A stretch of DNA of 64,000 nucleotides from CAZCDS01 sp964497585 (GTDB lineage: Bacteria; Desulfobacterota; Desulfomonilia; Desulfomonilales; Desulfomonilaceae). The position numbers and the translations under genes are program-made. Below the pieces are notes generated by a model that was not told the origin of the DNA, made no database searches, and saw only the letters and a program-made list of their open reading frames with translations. Shown here piece after piece: positions 8,581-18,712 of this stretch. The stretch is taken from positions 5,469-69,468 of the forward strand of contig CAZCDS010000033.1 of assembly GCA_964497585.1 (NCBI GenBank), written 5' to 3'. Within the stretch, counting starts at the first letter, position 1; each line of letters starts with the position of its first letter.

Positions 8581-9381
8581 ATGTCGTCCAAGAAGATACA
8601 ACTCATCATTCGTGACGCTGGTCTTGGGTCCAGAAGAGCTGCGGACGAGATGATCCGCGAAGGGAGAGTGACACTCAACGGCCGCATCGTTGACGACCCT
8701 GCCGCAACCGCGGACCCGGAAAAGGATCACATCAAGGTCGACGGAAAGCTGCTGCGCCCCTCACACGCTCCCAAACAGTATTACCTGTTCCACAAACCGA
8801 GAAACGTTGTTTCGACGCTGAGTGACCCCCAGGCTCGGGTGTGCGTCGGGGACCTCATCAAGTCTCTCAGGAAGGGTCTCTTTACGGTGGGTCGACTCGA
8901 TTTCGACGCAGAGGGTCTGATGATCCTGACCAATGACGGCACGCTCGCTGAGAGGCTCACTCACCCGTCCCATGCTGTCCCCAGAACCTACAACGTCAAA
9001 GTGCAGGGGCATCCCAGTCCCAAGGCACTGGCGAGGATCAAACCGGGCATGAGCCTCGGGGAGGGCGATCGGCTGGGAAACGTACAATTCCGCGTCACGG
9101 AGCAACTCAAAGGCTCCACCTGGATCAGGATTGTCCTGTACGAAGGCAAGAAGAACGAGATCAAGCGTATCTTCACAAAGATCCGCCATCCGGTGAGGCG
9201 GATACGGAGGATCGGCTTCGGGCCCCTTTCCCTGGGAAGACTTGCCGTGGGCCAGTGGCGACGGCTGACCGGGGACGAGCTGGATAGGTTACGCGCAACC
9301 GTTGCGTCCAAAGCTCCTCGCAAGACTCCGACCGGCGAGAAGAAGCACCGCTTGCCGGCTCGTCCCTCCAAGAAAAGTTGA
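8581..9381 (+). CDS. rluB: RsuA/RluB-family ribosomal pseudouridine synthase
   Basis: Converts a specific uridine of rRNA to pseudouridine (RluB, RluE, RluF and RsuA form one family). N-terminal S4 RNA-binding domain (residues 1 to about 60, KKIQLIIRDAGLGSRRAADE), linker, then the catalytic domain with the signature VGRLDFDAEGLMILTNDG whose Asp is the nucleophile, and the late KKNEIKRIF block. A basic Lys/Arg/Pro tail of about 35 residues follows. The open frame begins with TTG at 8557; ATG at 8581 starts directly at the S4 domain and is preferred. RluB is the closest assignment by length; the target site cannot be read from sequence. Confidence 0.85.
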   Translation: MSSKKIQLIIRDAGLGSRRAADEMIREGRVTLNGRIVDDPAATADPEKDHIKVDGKLLRPSHAPKQYYLFHKPRNVVSTLSDPQARVCVGDLIKSLRKGLFTVGRLDFDAEGLMILTNDGTLAERLTHPSHAVPRTYNVKVQGHPSPKALARIKPGMSLGEGDRLGNVQFRVTEQLKGSTWIRIVLYEGKKNEIKRIFTKIRHPVRRIRRIGFGPLSLGRLAVGQWRRLTGDELDRLRATVASKAPRKTPTGEKKHRLPARPSKKS

Positions 9382-9447
9382 CAAGAACCCCTCTCTTCTT
9401 CTAACCTTCAGGAGAGTGAGGCTGCCCGGCTTAGGGAGGGAGATGCC

Positions 9448-9660
9448 ATGGCTGATGGAAGAGTAGCACGCGTCACCGAAGTTATCGCCGCTTCTCCGGA
9501 CGGTTTCGACCAGGCTGTAAAACTTGCCTTTGATCGGGCGACGAAAACCCTCAGAGGGATCACCGGAATGAGGATTGTCGAGTTTCGTGTGAATTGCGAC
9601 GGGGACAAGATCCAGGAGTATCGCGTCAGGTGTGAAGTCATTTTTGTTCTGGAAGGGTAG
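9448..9660 (+). CDS. Dodecin family flavin-binding protein
   Basis: Small protein of 70 residues that in known dodecins forms a hollow dodecamer storing flavins or their degradation products. The whole chain matches the family: RVARVTEVIAASPDGFDQAV, then the TKTLRGITGMRIVEF segment and the last strand YRVRCEVIFVLEG. The usual Trp that stacks on the isoalloxazine ring (in the LRGIxxxxV region) is not evident, so flavin binding may be altered. A strong site GGGAGGGA precedes the ATG. It stands alone between the pseudouridine synthase gene and a convergent radical SAM gene. Confidence 0.85.
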   Translation: MADGRVARVTEVIAASPDGFDQAVKLAFDRATKTLRGITGMRIVEFRVNCDGDKIQEYRVRCEVIFVLEG

Positions 9661-9754
9661 TCCTCCAGTTCAAATCCCTTCAATTCATGTTTGCATTCAG
9701 GGCGCCTCACTTCTCGCCACGTCTTTCCAGACCACGTAGTCACATTCTTTAGGC

Positions 9755-10693
9755 CTACTGGCCATCGTCGCGGACTCCGGCACCGGAGCCCTGTCGGAAA
9801 TCCCGTTCTTCCATTGCTCTTTCCAGCCTCGTTCGGACGCCTCTGCGATCGAGCATCCAAAGCGGCTCCACAAGTTCTTCCCGATGAGGGTCCGAGGTCA
9901 TTCTGTGCAGCACGATTTCCCGGGGGAGCGCCTCGAGCACACTCAGGGTCGCGTCAAGAGCATCGTGCTCGGTCATGGGCGTGTACAGCCCCTGTCGGCA
10001 CATCTCTTCAAGTTTTGTCCCTCGAATCACGTAAAGGGGGTGCAGCTTCACGCCGTGGACGCCCGCCTCCGCCACGGCTTTCGCGGTGTCAACCATATCG
10101 CTCACTGACTCACCCGGTAGCCCTAGGATGAGATGAACCACAACCAGGATGTTCCTCTGTCGAGTCCTGGCGACGGCATCGAAAAAGGTTTTCGCGTCGT
10201 GGCCACGGTTTATGAGATTGAGGGTTCGCTTGTGAACCGATTGGAGTCCGTATTCGACCCAGATGAGTTTCTCACCGGCCAGTTCTCCCAGGAGGTCGAG
10301 GACCTCATCGGGAACGCAGTCCGGCCGGGTTCCGACAGCGAGACCGACCATCTCGGCTCTTTCCAACGCCTGGCCATAGAGGTGGGCCAGGTGTCCGAGC
10401 TCACCGTACGTATTGGTAAACGACTGGAAATAGGCTATGAACTTGCGACACCGGTATCGCTTGGCTAGGAAGTCGATAGCATCATCGATCTGTTCCCTGA
10501 TGGAGAGTCCCCTCTTGTGGGCGCCTGTACCGGATCCCCGGGGATTGCAGTAAATGCACCCGTTTCGACCGATCATCCCGTTGCGATTGGGACATCCCAG
10601 TCCCGCGTCGAGCGCGATCTTGCGAACCGGCTCGCCATACCTTCCCTTGAGCCACGAGGAAAGAGACCTGTATCTGTGGGATACCGATGTCAT
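9755..10693 (-). CDS. TIGR01212/YhcC-like radical SAM protein
   Basis: Radical SAM protein of 312 residues related to E. coli YhcC. The cluster motif is the extended CPNRNGMIGRNGCIYC near residue 30, followed by FIAYFQSFTNTY, VGTRPDC, WVEYGLQSVH and LILGLPGES, all characteristic of this family. The open frame reaches 10753, but ATG at 10693 begins the conserved MTSVSHRYRSLSSWLKGRYG and is preferred. The substrate of this family is not settled; a role in tRNA or metal-centre chemistry would be a guess. Minus strand, convergent with the dodecin gene. Confidence 0.87.
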   Translation of the reverse strand: MTSVSHRYRSLSSWLKGRYGEPVRKIALDAGLGCPNRNGMIGRNGCIYCNPRGSGTGAHKRGLSIREQIDDAIDFLAKRYRCRKFIAYFQSFTNTYGELGHLAHLYGQALERAEMVGLAVGTRPDCVPDEVLDLLGELAGEKLIWVEYGLQSVHKRTLNLINRGHDAKTFFDAVARTRQRNILVVVHLILGLPGESVSDMVDTAKAVAEAGVHGVKLHPLYVIRGTKLEEMCRQGLYTPMTEHDALDATLSVLEALPREIVLHRMTSDPHREELVEPLWMLDRRGVRTRLERAMEERDFRQGSGAGVRDDGQ

Positions 10694-10836
10694 ATGCCAA
10701 GTGTACCACGCATGCCGGAAGGAGCCAACTGCGCATAAACCCCTTGTCGGCACGCCGGAGACAAGGTATTACCAAAGGCGGAGGTGGGAGCGCTCAGCAC
10801 GCAGCGCGCGTTGAGTCGCAGGCTCGGTGAAGCATG

Positions 10837-10874
10837 AGGGGCGTTGCCGCTATCGCGTAGCAGGCTACGCCCCT
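10837..10874. repeat. Long imperfect hairpin upstream of radA
   Basis: AGGGGCGT at 10837-10844 pairs with ACGCCCCT at 10867-10874, continued inward by GCC/GGC after one mismatch and by GCTA/TAGC around a 5-base loop. There is no T-run on either side, so it is not a simple terminator. It lies 67 bases before the radA start, within the probable leader or promoter region. Confidence 0.6.
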
Positions 10875-10941
10875 GACAAGAGGTGCTGAACACAGGTGTG
10901 AGATAGTCTGATACGGAGGTTCGCTTCTCGGAGAGATTGAT

Positions 10942-12315
<1,374 letters not shown>

Positions 12316-12412
12316 GGCCAACCTGTACCCATCGAGGGACACTATGAAGCACGAAGGTCTTGCGCACGCCAGTCAACGGTACACGGCCGCAGTTGATTAG
12401 GACAAGGACTTC

Positions 12413-13006
12413 ATGCCGAGTGGAGGACTCAAGGGGAAAATGACTTCCACCGACGTGGACATCGGATCGAGAATCAGGGCTTACCGGAAAAGAACAGGTA
12501 TCACCCTGAACCAACTCGCGAAAATCACCGGCATAGCCGCGTCCAACCTCAGCTCCATCGAACTCAACAAATCCTCTCCCACCCTGAACACCCTCGTGCG
12601 AATCGCCCGTGCCTTCGATATGAGTCCTGGAGCTTTCCTCGACGATGCCCTTTCCCAAAGAGTCACCTTCTGCACGCGGGACGGGGACCAATTGATCGAC
12701 ACTCGTTCGATGGGCGTCTCACTTCGGCGTGTGACGAGCCATGGAGGGGGCCACCGAATGGACTGCCTCAGGGCCCTTCTGGAGCCAGGTGCGAACTGGA
12801 CTCCTTCCGAGGGAGTGTTTGGTGAGCGTTTCATATACTGTCTCGATGGTGAGGTACGGGCGACCGCAGCCGGAGAGTCTCAGGCCCTCCGATCCGGCGA
12901 TGGCGTCCATTTGCTTCCCCGTACCGATATAAGCTTGGAGAATCGCTGTAACTCTCGGGCCTCCATTCTCATTATCATCTCAGACAGAGAAGCTGGATAC
13001 GGGTGA
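12413..13006 (+). CDS. XRE-family regulator with C-terminal cupin domain
   Basis: One-component transcription regulator, 197 residues. HTH_XRE at about 18-72 (GSRIRAYRKRTGITLNQLAK, then ASNLSSIELNKSSPTLNTL) followed by a cupin-type beta domain at about 110-190 that usually senses a small ligand. The cupin lacks an obvious His-rich metal motif. Two starts are possible: ATG at 12413 after AAGGAC, or ATG at 12440 after AAGGGGAAA; the latter removes nine residues that precede the HTH. No target operator is visible. Confidence 0.85.
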   Translation: MPSGGLKGKMTSTDVDIGSRIRAYRKRTGITLNQLAKITGIAASNLSSIELNKSSPTLNTLVRIARAFDMSPGAFLDDALSQRVTFCTRDGDQLIDTRSMGVSLRRVTSHGGGHRMDCLRALLEPGANWTPSEGVFGERFIYCLDGEVRATAAGESQALRSGDGVHLLPRTDISLENRCNSRASILIIISDREAGYG

Positions 13007-13125
13007 TTCCAATACGCTACAGGGCTGAAATTGCTCCACGACCGGAACACGGAGACCGTGCGACTGTCGCCACCCTTCACATGATGCTTCAGTTATGTCG
13101 GCATGGGGTGCGAGAGCGGCCCGGT

Positions 13126-14181
13126 CTATTTCTTCACATAGCCGTGGGCCTTGAGTTGTGCGAGGAATTTCTGGCGGGTCCCTCGGGGGATATTGATTCT
13201 GTGGGTGAGCTTTCCCTTGCGCGATCGCGCGGGAAAGACGCCCTTTTCCGGCCGGATTTTCGTGTTGAGCGCCCAGATCTCGCGCGGGGTGGTTCCCAGC
13301 AGACGGGCAATCGCGTCAATGGTCAGATCCTTTCGGAGTCGAATCTGTCTCACCGTATCGTACGTGACGGACTTCCTCTTCGGGATTTTGACGCCGTAGA
13401 ACTCCCGGTTCCGGCTGATTATTCCGAGCGCTATCCATCGGGGCACGTATCGTTCCGTTTCCACCGGCAGGGGAACATCCCAGTAGGACCGGGCGCCGAA
13501 GGAGTTCAGCCGCTCCATGACCCGTGCCGGACCCGCATTGTACGACGCGGCCGCGAGCAGCCAGTTGCGGAGCCCTTCCCGCTCCGGCTGCCCCTTGAGC
13601 TTCACCTTCATTACCCTGTTCATCCAGGCAAGGTATCGCGCGGCTGAATGCGTCGAATGCACCAGGTCCGCTCGTTCATCTTTCCATCTCGTCACCTCCA
13701 TCCGCCAGTCATACTTCTCGCAGTTGGCCGGCCCGCGACAGGCCGTCGACTTGATAAACTGCCAATAACCGAATGCGCCCGCGGACGAGAGCGCACGGCT
13801 GTTGTAACTACTCTCGATCGCCGCGAGATAGATGAACTCGGACGGAAGATGGTACTTGTGAAGAATGGGAAGGGTCACCGATCGGAGGTGATCGACCCGG
13901 GCAAGCCAGAGCAGTACCCGGGAGCGACGGTCCATCAGAAGGTAGTTGAGTTCTTTGAGTATGCGTGCCCGCACGTCTCTTCGCGCAATGGGGATACGCT
14001 TTCGCCCGTACACGAGACCCTTCTTTTCGATCGTGGGCGGGAATCCGTATCGGGTGCCGTCAGGTACCGTTTCGAAATGCGGCGCGGTGCAAACGTTCAC
14101 CGCACGGGCATCCTGGAACCCCGACACCAGGGCCAGGAGAATGATTGCGAGCCAACCCCACCGGAAAGCAGAATACGTCAT
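13126..14181 (-). CDS. MltD-like lytic transglycosylase
   Basis: Predicted periplasmic murein lytic transglycosylase, 351 residues. Signal peptide about 1-27 (WLAIILLALVSGFQDARA), then a family-1 SLT domain with the catalytic Glu in AAIESSYNSRALSSAGAFGYW, the WQFI block and AAASYNAGPARV. The C-terminal section (about 265-345) has a repeated TIDAIARLLGTTPREIWALN pattern resembling a degenerate LysM-like peptidoglycan-binding unit. Start ATG at 14181. It is followed upstream by the S24-type repressor gene on the same strand, 13 bases away, so the two may be co-transcribed. Confidence 0.87.
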   Translation of the reverse strand: MTYSAFRWGWLAIILLALVSGFQDARAVNVCTAPHFETVPDGTRYGFPPTIEKKGLVYGRKRIPIARRDVRARILKELNYLLMDRRSRVLLWLARVDHLRSVTLPILHKYHLPSEFIYLAAIESSYNSRALSSAGAFGYWQFIKSTACRGPANCEKYDWRMEVTRWKDERADLVHSTHSAARYLAWMNRVMKVKLKGQPEREGLRNWLLAAASYNAGPARVMERLNSFGARSYWDVPLPVETERYVPRWIALGIISRNREFYGVKIPKRKSVTYDTVRQIRLRKDLTIDAIARLLGTTPREIWALNTKIRPEKGVFPARSRKGKLTHRINIPRGTRQKFLAQLKAHGYVKK

Positions 14182-14194
14182 GAATCACGAAACC

Positions 14195-15247
14195 TTACAG
14201 CATAATTGAGATCACCCGTTCCAACAAGCAGAGTTCCGATCTTGTACAGACAATATTCCTATACTGAGAGTTCATGGATTTCAATATCAGGCTCTCTCCG
14301 GAGAACTCCACTTTCTTCACGAACGCCCTTTTTTCCCGGCGATCCTTGAATATTACAAGATCTCCGTCCCTGATCTCCTCCCAGGACTCCGGTTTGATGA
14401 AAAGCAAAGCGCCTTCGCTAATGAACTCTCTGAGGCTATCACCCCGAATCCTCACACAGTAAAGGCGATCGGCCAGCGCAGGATTCACCCCGGGCGGAAG
14501 CTCCACCTGCTCAAAACCCTCGCCCGCGGGATAGCCCCCGTCGGTGTACTCGAACCCCGAGCCCGCGCTCACATGCCCGACCACGGGAACTGTTCTACTC
14601 AAAACGAAGCCGGGTGTGTGTCCCATGATCTTGTCCATTCTGTCAACGGCTTCCTGGATTTGCCTCGATTCGGAATAGAACCGGATGTCGTTGGCCTCGG
14701 GGTCCCAGCTCCACGCGAAGGGGTGCTCTTGGGCGAAACCGAGCAGCTCACCCTCGATCAAATCCCGATTTGCCCGCACCCTGAGAAAGAGTTCTTTGAA
14801 TCGCTGCCCCCCGTGGACTCGGTTCTCCATAAACTGCGTCCGGTGGACCAGATAGATCCGCGTCAACATGCCGATGACGAGATTCTCCGCGGGATGCTGT
14901 TCCATGTGCCGGATCTCCTCGGCCAGATCTTCGGTCCCCCCGGCAAGAGAGGAAAGAAGCAGCTCGCGCATCCGGGGATACCGGGGCCGTGGTCTCGGCG
15001 TGACTCCGTGCAATTCGACCTGCACCATCTCGAGGAGCTCATCGCGGCCCATTTCAAGGAAGGCCGCCCAAACCGAAAGCTGCGCGCGATTCCGAGTCTT
15101 GCCCAGATCAGGAGGATTCTTCTTTCCGGTGAGAATCTGCGAGATATACGCGGGTGAGACCTCCAGTCGCGCGGCGAGGTCCTTCTGACTCTTGGCCAGT
15201 CGCTTGATCCTCTCTTTTGCGAATTCTCCAAAGGTGGCCATCGGCAA
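14195..15247 (-). CDS. XRE-LexA/S24-type self-cleaving repressor-like regulator
   Basis: Regulator of 350 residues with an N-terminal HTH_XRE (about 8-65), a long central region (about 70-215) and a C-terminal peptidase S24 fold. The LexA-like Ala-Gly cleavage site is seen as GHVSAGSGFE (228/229), the nucleophile Ser271 in RGDSLREFI, and Lys311 in RAFVKKVEF as the likely general base, so self-cleavage looks intact. The central region is much longer than in LexA or cI. Start TTG at 15247 has AGG five bases upstream; ATG at 15241 is the alternative. A good promoter and direct repeats lie upstream. Likely a stress- or phage-type switch; it could control the adjacent transglycosylase. Confidence 0.83.
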   Translation of the reverse strand: MPMATFGEFAKERIKRLAKSQKDLAARLEVSPAYISQILTGKKNPPDLGKTRNRAQLSVWAAFLEMGRDELLEMVQVELHGVTPRPRPRYPRMRELLLSSLAGGTEDLAEEIRHMEQHPAENLVIGMLTRIYLVHRTQFMENRVHGGQRFKELFLRVRANRDLIEGELLGFAQEHPFAWSWDPEANDIRFYSESRQIQEAVDRMDKIMGHTPGFVLSRTVPVVGHVSAGSGFEYTDGGYPAGEGFEQVELPPGVNPALADRLYCVRIRGDSLREFISEGALLFIKPESWEEIRDGDLVIFKDRREKRAFVKKVEFSGESLILKSMNSQYRNIVCTRSELCLLERVISIML

Positions 15248-15285
15248 CGTAACCTAGCAGGTTATTATTGCGGCAGAGGTAAGCA

Positions 15286-15301
15286 TTTGACATGTTTGAC
15301 A
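15286..15301. promoter_or_regulatory. Direct repeat TTTGACA x2, possible operator
   Basis: TTTGACA occurs at 15286-15292 and 15295-15301, nine bases apart centre to centre, between the predicted promoter of the S24-type regulator and its start codon. An autoregulatory operator is an inference from position and repetition. Confidence 0.35.
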
Positions 15302-15326
15302 AGACCCTCAAAGACCGCGTACTTTA

Positions 15327-15355
15327 AGTGTAATCGGTGATAAATTAACTGTCAA
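15327..15355 (-). promoter_or_regulatory. Sigma-70-type promoter for the S24-type regulator
   Basis: On the minus strand TTGACA (15355-15350) is followed after exactly 17 bases by TACACT (15332-15327). Transcription would begin near 15320, leaving a leader of about 75 bases before the TTG/ATG start. Confidence 0.6.
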
Positions 15356-15368
15356 GGGAAATAGACAA

Positions 15369-15396
15369 GCCCCGCGGGTGCCTACACCCGCGGGGC
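15369..15396 (-). terminator. Strong GC-rich hairpin after the outer-membrane protein gene
   Basis: Perfect 12-bp inverted repeat (15369-15380 and 15385-15396) with a 4-base loop. It begins 28 bases beyond the stop of the minus-strand gene at 15424. The tail on the minus strand, TTGTCTATTTCC, is T-rich but interrupted, so it is a probable rather than textbook terminator. Confidence 0.7.
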
Positions 15397-15423
15397 AAGG
15401 TTAGGTCAAGGGGCAGGAAGGGG

Positions 15424-16389
15424 TCAGAATCTGAGCGCGAAATCGAGGAAAAGGCCCTCAACTCCCACGTCGAGAAAGAGCCTCTTTCTGTTTCCGTCAA
15501 GTTTCCACTGCTTGTACCCGAGCTTGACTCCTGCGTCCACATTTCGGCTGACCGGCGGAGCGACCCCCGCACCCATGTTCCAGGTCGACAATCCCAGACC
15601 GTCGAAGCTCATCCACGAGAACCGCGCCTCCAGGTAGGGCTTGAACCAGGAGAAGTATCCCGTGTTCGTCGGCTCGTACCGGAAGTGCCCCCCAATGGCA
15701 GGCTGCAGAATGGTCTGCATGAAGTCCATGGAATCGCCGACCTCCGTGTCCACTCGCTGAGACCATTTGATGATATGGAAGTCCCCATTGGGCCCGAAGG
15801 TGAGATCCCGTCCGAAGGAGACATCGTAGTCCGCGCCGAGCATGAACGTTGTGATGTTCAGGTTGGTCGTGATCCCGTCATCCTTTTCCAGCAGCAGACC
15901 GGCAAAATTTCCATTCGTTCCGGCATGGCCGGGCCCGCTCCAGTTCCAGGGGAGGTATTCCAATTTCACGGTTACCTTGTCCCACATCCGCATGTTCGAA
16001 TAGAATTCCCACAGGGTTCTCTCATCGGGTATACGCAGGTGGCCGTGCAGGTTCAGGAGGGTCCCTTCCCCGCCTCTACTCGTCGCCTTCACCGATCCGG
16101 TCAGGGTACTGAAAAAGGGGCGCATTCCCAGCGCGAACGCGAATCCCCTCTTCGGACAAAGGATCGTGCGCCGAGAAGCCCCTGCAGCGAGGTTCCATCC
16201 ATAGGCCGGTCTCCCAGAGATCATCGAGGTGCCGTAGACGCCGAATTCGCCCTCGCCCGCCCGTGGGAGCCTTACCTTGATCGGGTACCGGCTTTGCTGA
16301 GCCCACGCGCTCGCCCAGCCCGCAAGGGCCAGGACCACCACGAAGATCAGGAAAGCGCGGGGAGTTATCACAGAGCCCCTTGCTGCCAT
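15424..16389 (-). CDS. Predicted outer-membrane beta-barrel protein
   Basis: Unassigned protein of 321 residues. Signal peptide about 1-31 ending SAWAQQ. The rest is rich in alternating polar and aromatic segments (e.g. TLWEFYSNMRMWDKVTVKLEY, split by turns; ITTNLNITTFMLGADYDVSF) and ends in an aromatic residue (LDFALRF), the usual signature of barrels handled by the BAM machinery. There is one Cys near residue 80. GGAGG lies seven bases before the ATG. No porin family was recognised; function unknown. Single gene, ended by the hairpin at 15369. Confidence 0.72.
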   Translation of the reverse strand: MAARGSVITPRAFLIFVVVLALAGWASAWAQQSRYPIKVRLPRAGEGEFGVYGTSMISGRPAYGWNLAAGASRRTILCPKRGFAFALGMRPFFSTLTGSVKATSRGGEGTLLNLHGHLRIPDERTLWEFYSNMRMWDKVTVKLEYLPWNWSGPGHAGTNGNFAGLLLEKDDGITTNLNITTFMLGADYDVSFGRDLTFGPNGDFHIIKWSQRVDTEVGDSMDFMQTILQPAIGGHFRYEPTNTGYFSWFKPYLEARFSWMSFDGLGLSTWNMGAGVAPPVSRNVDAGVKLGYKQWKLDGNRKRLFLDVGVEGLFLDFALRF

Positions 16390-16994
16390 TAGCTTACCTC
16401 CGAAGGCTGATGAACCGGAGTGTTCAGTATGGTATGGAAAACCATTGAAGTTTTTCCCGATTTAACTGATCCCTCCCCCGGTGAAACCGGACGTCCCCGT
16501 CAGTCGGGTGACGACCCGCGCGTGCGGGTCTGGAGATCATGCTTTAGATGGGTACCGCAAAAGGCGGGAAAAGTCAAGAAGTTTCTCTTTAGATATAATC
16601 CATTATTCTGGAGTGTTATATTAAAAAGCTCATGTTTTACTTCATATAATCGGCCTTTCCCGTCCCTCCCTGCTCTTCCCTTTTTGTGTTTTCATGAGAT
16701 GAAAATTTATTACCGTATTTCAGGAGTGTTATCAAGTTTTTTTAAAGTTATTTCTCGGCGGGGAAAACCTTGCGCAACCCGACCCGCTCGCGCGCGCGGA
16801 CTCTCGCTCCGGGCGGGCTGCCGCCAGCAAACCCAGGACGTTCAAACAGGCACCATGATACCGATTGACGAATTTTTTCGTAACACCGCACTCGTGCATG
16901 AAGCGTAGGCGTGCATTGGGAAGGCCTTTTTTGCCGGAAGAACCTTCCTCGCGGCCTCTTCAAGAGGGACAAGGAATGAGGCTCCGGGTCAGTC
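16390..16994. other. Intergenic region with an AT-rich core
   Basis: About 600 bases without a credible gene. The part at about 16550-16760 is clearly richer in A+T than its surroundings and could hold promoters for the minus-strand barrel gene; a TTGACT occurs near 16575 on the minus strand without a convincing -10. A GGGAAGG/CCTTCC stem at about 16918-16951 resembles those at 26.07 and 49.50 kb. Confidence 0.4.
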
Positions 16995-18443
16995 TTACTT
17001 GCCCACGCAGAATCGCTGGAAGATGCGGTCAAGGACGCCTTCGTCCGCGCACTCGCCGGTAATCTCTCCCAAGTGCATCAGCGCCCGTCGAATCTCCAGA
17101 GAAATGATCTCCGCACGTGCCTGTCCCGCTCGTTCGAACCCCTTGACGAGGTCGGCAAGAGGTATGGCTGCGGCTTCCATGAGGAGGAGTCCTCGCCGGT
17201 TGAGACTGCCCGCTCCCGCGGATCGACCCGGTTCCGCAAGTTTCCCTCCCAATTCCTCCATGAACTGCAGGAGTCTTTCCATGCCGGTGCCTGTCTTCGC
17301 GCTCAGCGGTATGCGTGCGGAACTCAGAGCAGCCAATTGTGGCGCATCGGGAGCAACCACCGCGCGGAGGTCGAGTTTATTGATCGCAACGAGTGTGTTC
17401 TTGTCCTGACAGGCCAGCACGACCGCCTCGTCTTCTTCGTCGAGGGGCAATGATCCGTCGAATACCGCGATCACGAGATCCGCGTCCACGATCTTGTTCA
17501 CGGTTCGCCGTATACCTTCCTCTTCAATGGGCTCAGGCCGCGTGCGAATGCCGGCGGTATCAGAGAGTACGAAGCAGACTCCCCCGAGCAGGAGACGTTC
17601 GTCCACGGTGTCGCGGGTGGTGCCCGCAAATGGCGTGACAATGGTCCTCTCAGTACCGAGCAGTGCGTTGAAGAGTGTCGACTTTCCAACGTTCGGCTTG
17701 CCGACTATGACGGCCTTGACCCCTTCCCGGCGGATACGGCCCGACTCCGCGTCTCGAATGAGGCAGCGCATGTCAGAGAGGATCTCTCCGAGTTGAGGAA
17801 TCGGATCAGGCACCGCTTCCGTCTCGTCTTCGTCAAAGTCGATGTATGCCTCCAGTTCGGCCAGCACATCCTTGAGTGCTGCGGAGATACGGCCGATCTC
17901 TCGCGAGAGATCTTTGTCCAGGCGGGATCGTGCTTCCCGCGCCGCGGAGGGGCCGGTGGCTTCGATGAGGTCGATCACTGCTTCTGCCTGGAGGAGGTCG
18001 AGTTTACCGGCCAGAAAAGCCCGCCTCGTGAATTCTCCTCCCGTCGCGGGTCTGGCGCCGAGTCTCACCGCGCAGCGGACGACCATGTCCAGCACTGCCG
18101 GGCTCCCGTGGAGGCTCAGTTCGACCATGTCTTCCCCCGTGTAGGTGGAGGGTCCTCTCATGAAGAGGGCGATACCATCGTCGAGCACCCTCCCGGACTC
18201 CGGGTCTCGCACCGTTCCGTACACGGCTCGTCGGACCGGCAACACGCGGATATCCCCCGCAGCTTCAAAGAGTCTCTGCAAGATCGACAAGGCGTCCGAC
18301 CCTGTCATACGGACCACGCCGATACCGGAGTAGCCCCTGGGAGTGGAGACCGCCACAATGGTATCCACCGCGGGATCATGGGCTGCAGCGGGTCTCGATT
18401 CCCTTCGCGGGTTCGTATCCGGTTTCGTTTCCTGAGCATCCAT
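16995..18443 (-). CDS. mnmE: tRNA uridine-5-carboxymethylaminomethyl synthesis GTPase MnmE
   Basis: GTPase that with MnmG modifies wobble uridines of tRNA; 482 residues from the chosen start. N-terminal TrmE domain (DTIVAVSTPRGYSGIGVVRM), helical domain, inserted G domain with GKPNVGKSTL, DTAG(IRT) and the NKLD motif, and the C-terminal CVGK whose Cys is characteristic. The open frame reaches 18515; ATG at 18443 has GGAG nine bases upstream and is preferred. A hydrophilic leader of about 25 residues still precedes the conserved domain. Last gene of the rpmH-rnpA-yidD-yidC-jag-mnmE run; a gap of about 270 bases separates it from jag. Confidence 0.96.
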   Translation of the reverse strand: MDAQETKPDTNPRRESRPAAAHDPAVDTIVAVSTPRGYSGIGVVRMTGSDALSILQRLFEAAGDIRVLPVRRAVYGTVRDPESGRVLDDGIALFMRGPSTYTGEDMVELSLHGSPAVLDMVVRCAVRLGARPATGGEFTRRAFLAGKLDLLQAEAVIDLIEATGPSAAREARSRLDKDLSREIGRISAALKDVLAELEAYIDFDEDETEAVPDPIPQLGEILSDMRCLIRDAESGRIRREGVKAVIVGKPNVGKSTLFNALLGTERTIVTPFAGTTRDTVDERLLLGGVCFVLSDTAGIRTRPEPIEEEGIRRTVNKIVDADLVIAVFDGSLPLDEEDEAVVLACQDKNTLVAINKLDLRAVVAPDAPQLAALSSARIPLSAKTGTGMERLLQFMEELGGKLAEPGRSAGAGSLNRRGLLLMEAAAIPLADLVKGFERAGQARAEIISLEIRRALMHLGEITGECADEGVLDRIFQRFCVGK

Positions 18444-18712
18444 TCGGATCATCTCCGGGCTTGCGTCAGCGGGGAACGGGTGTTGTTGACGAGGACTGTG
18501 GCGAGGAAGGCTCATGTGGCTGCGCGTTCATGTTACGTAGCGCCCTCACCGCGGCCATCTTTCTGAGGGAGAGGAGGCCGGCGCAATTCCCTCTCCCCCG
18601 GTTTTGGGCAGAGGGTGAGGGGATCTTTCGTGACCCCCAAGCCGTGGGATTGTGCATTTGCACGCATGGGATTCGGAATGAGAGGTGTGCGGCAGGGTGT
18701 CGTGCCGCCTTT

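Noticed and set aside
16420..16908. Open frame of 162 codons upstream of the barrel gene
   Set aside because: It spans the AT-rich intergenic core, has no ribosome site and shows no domain.
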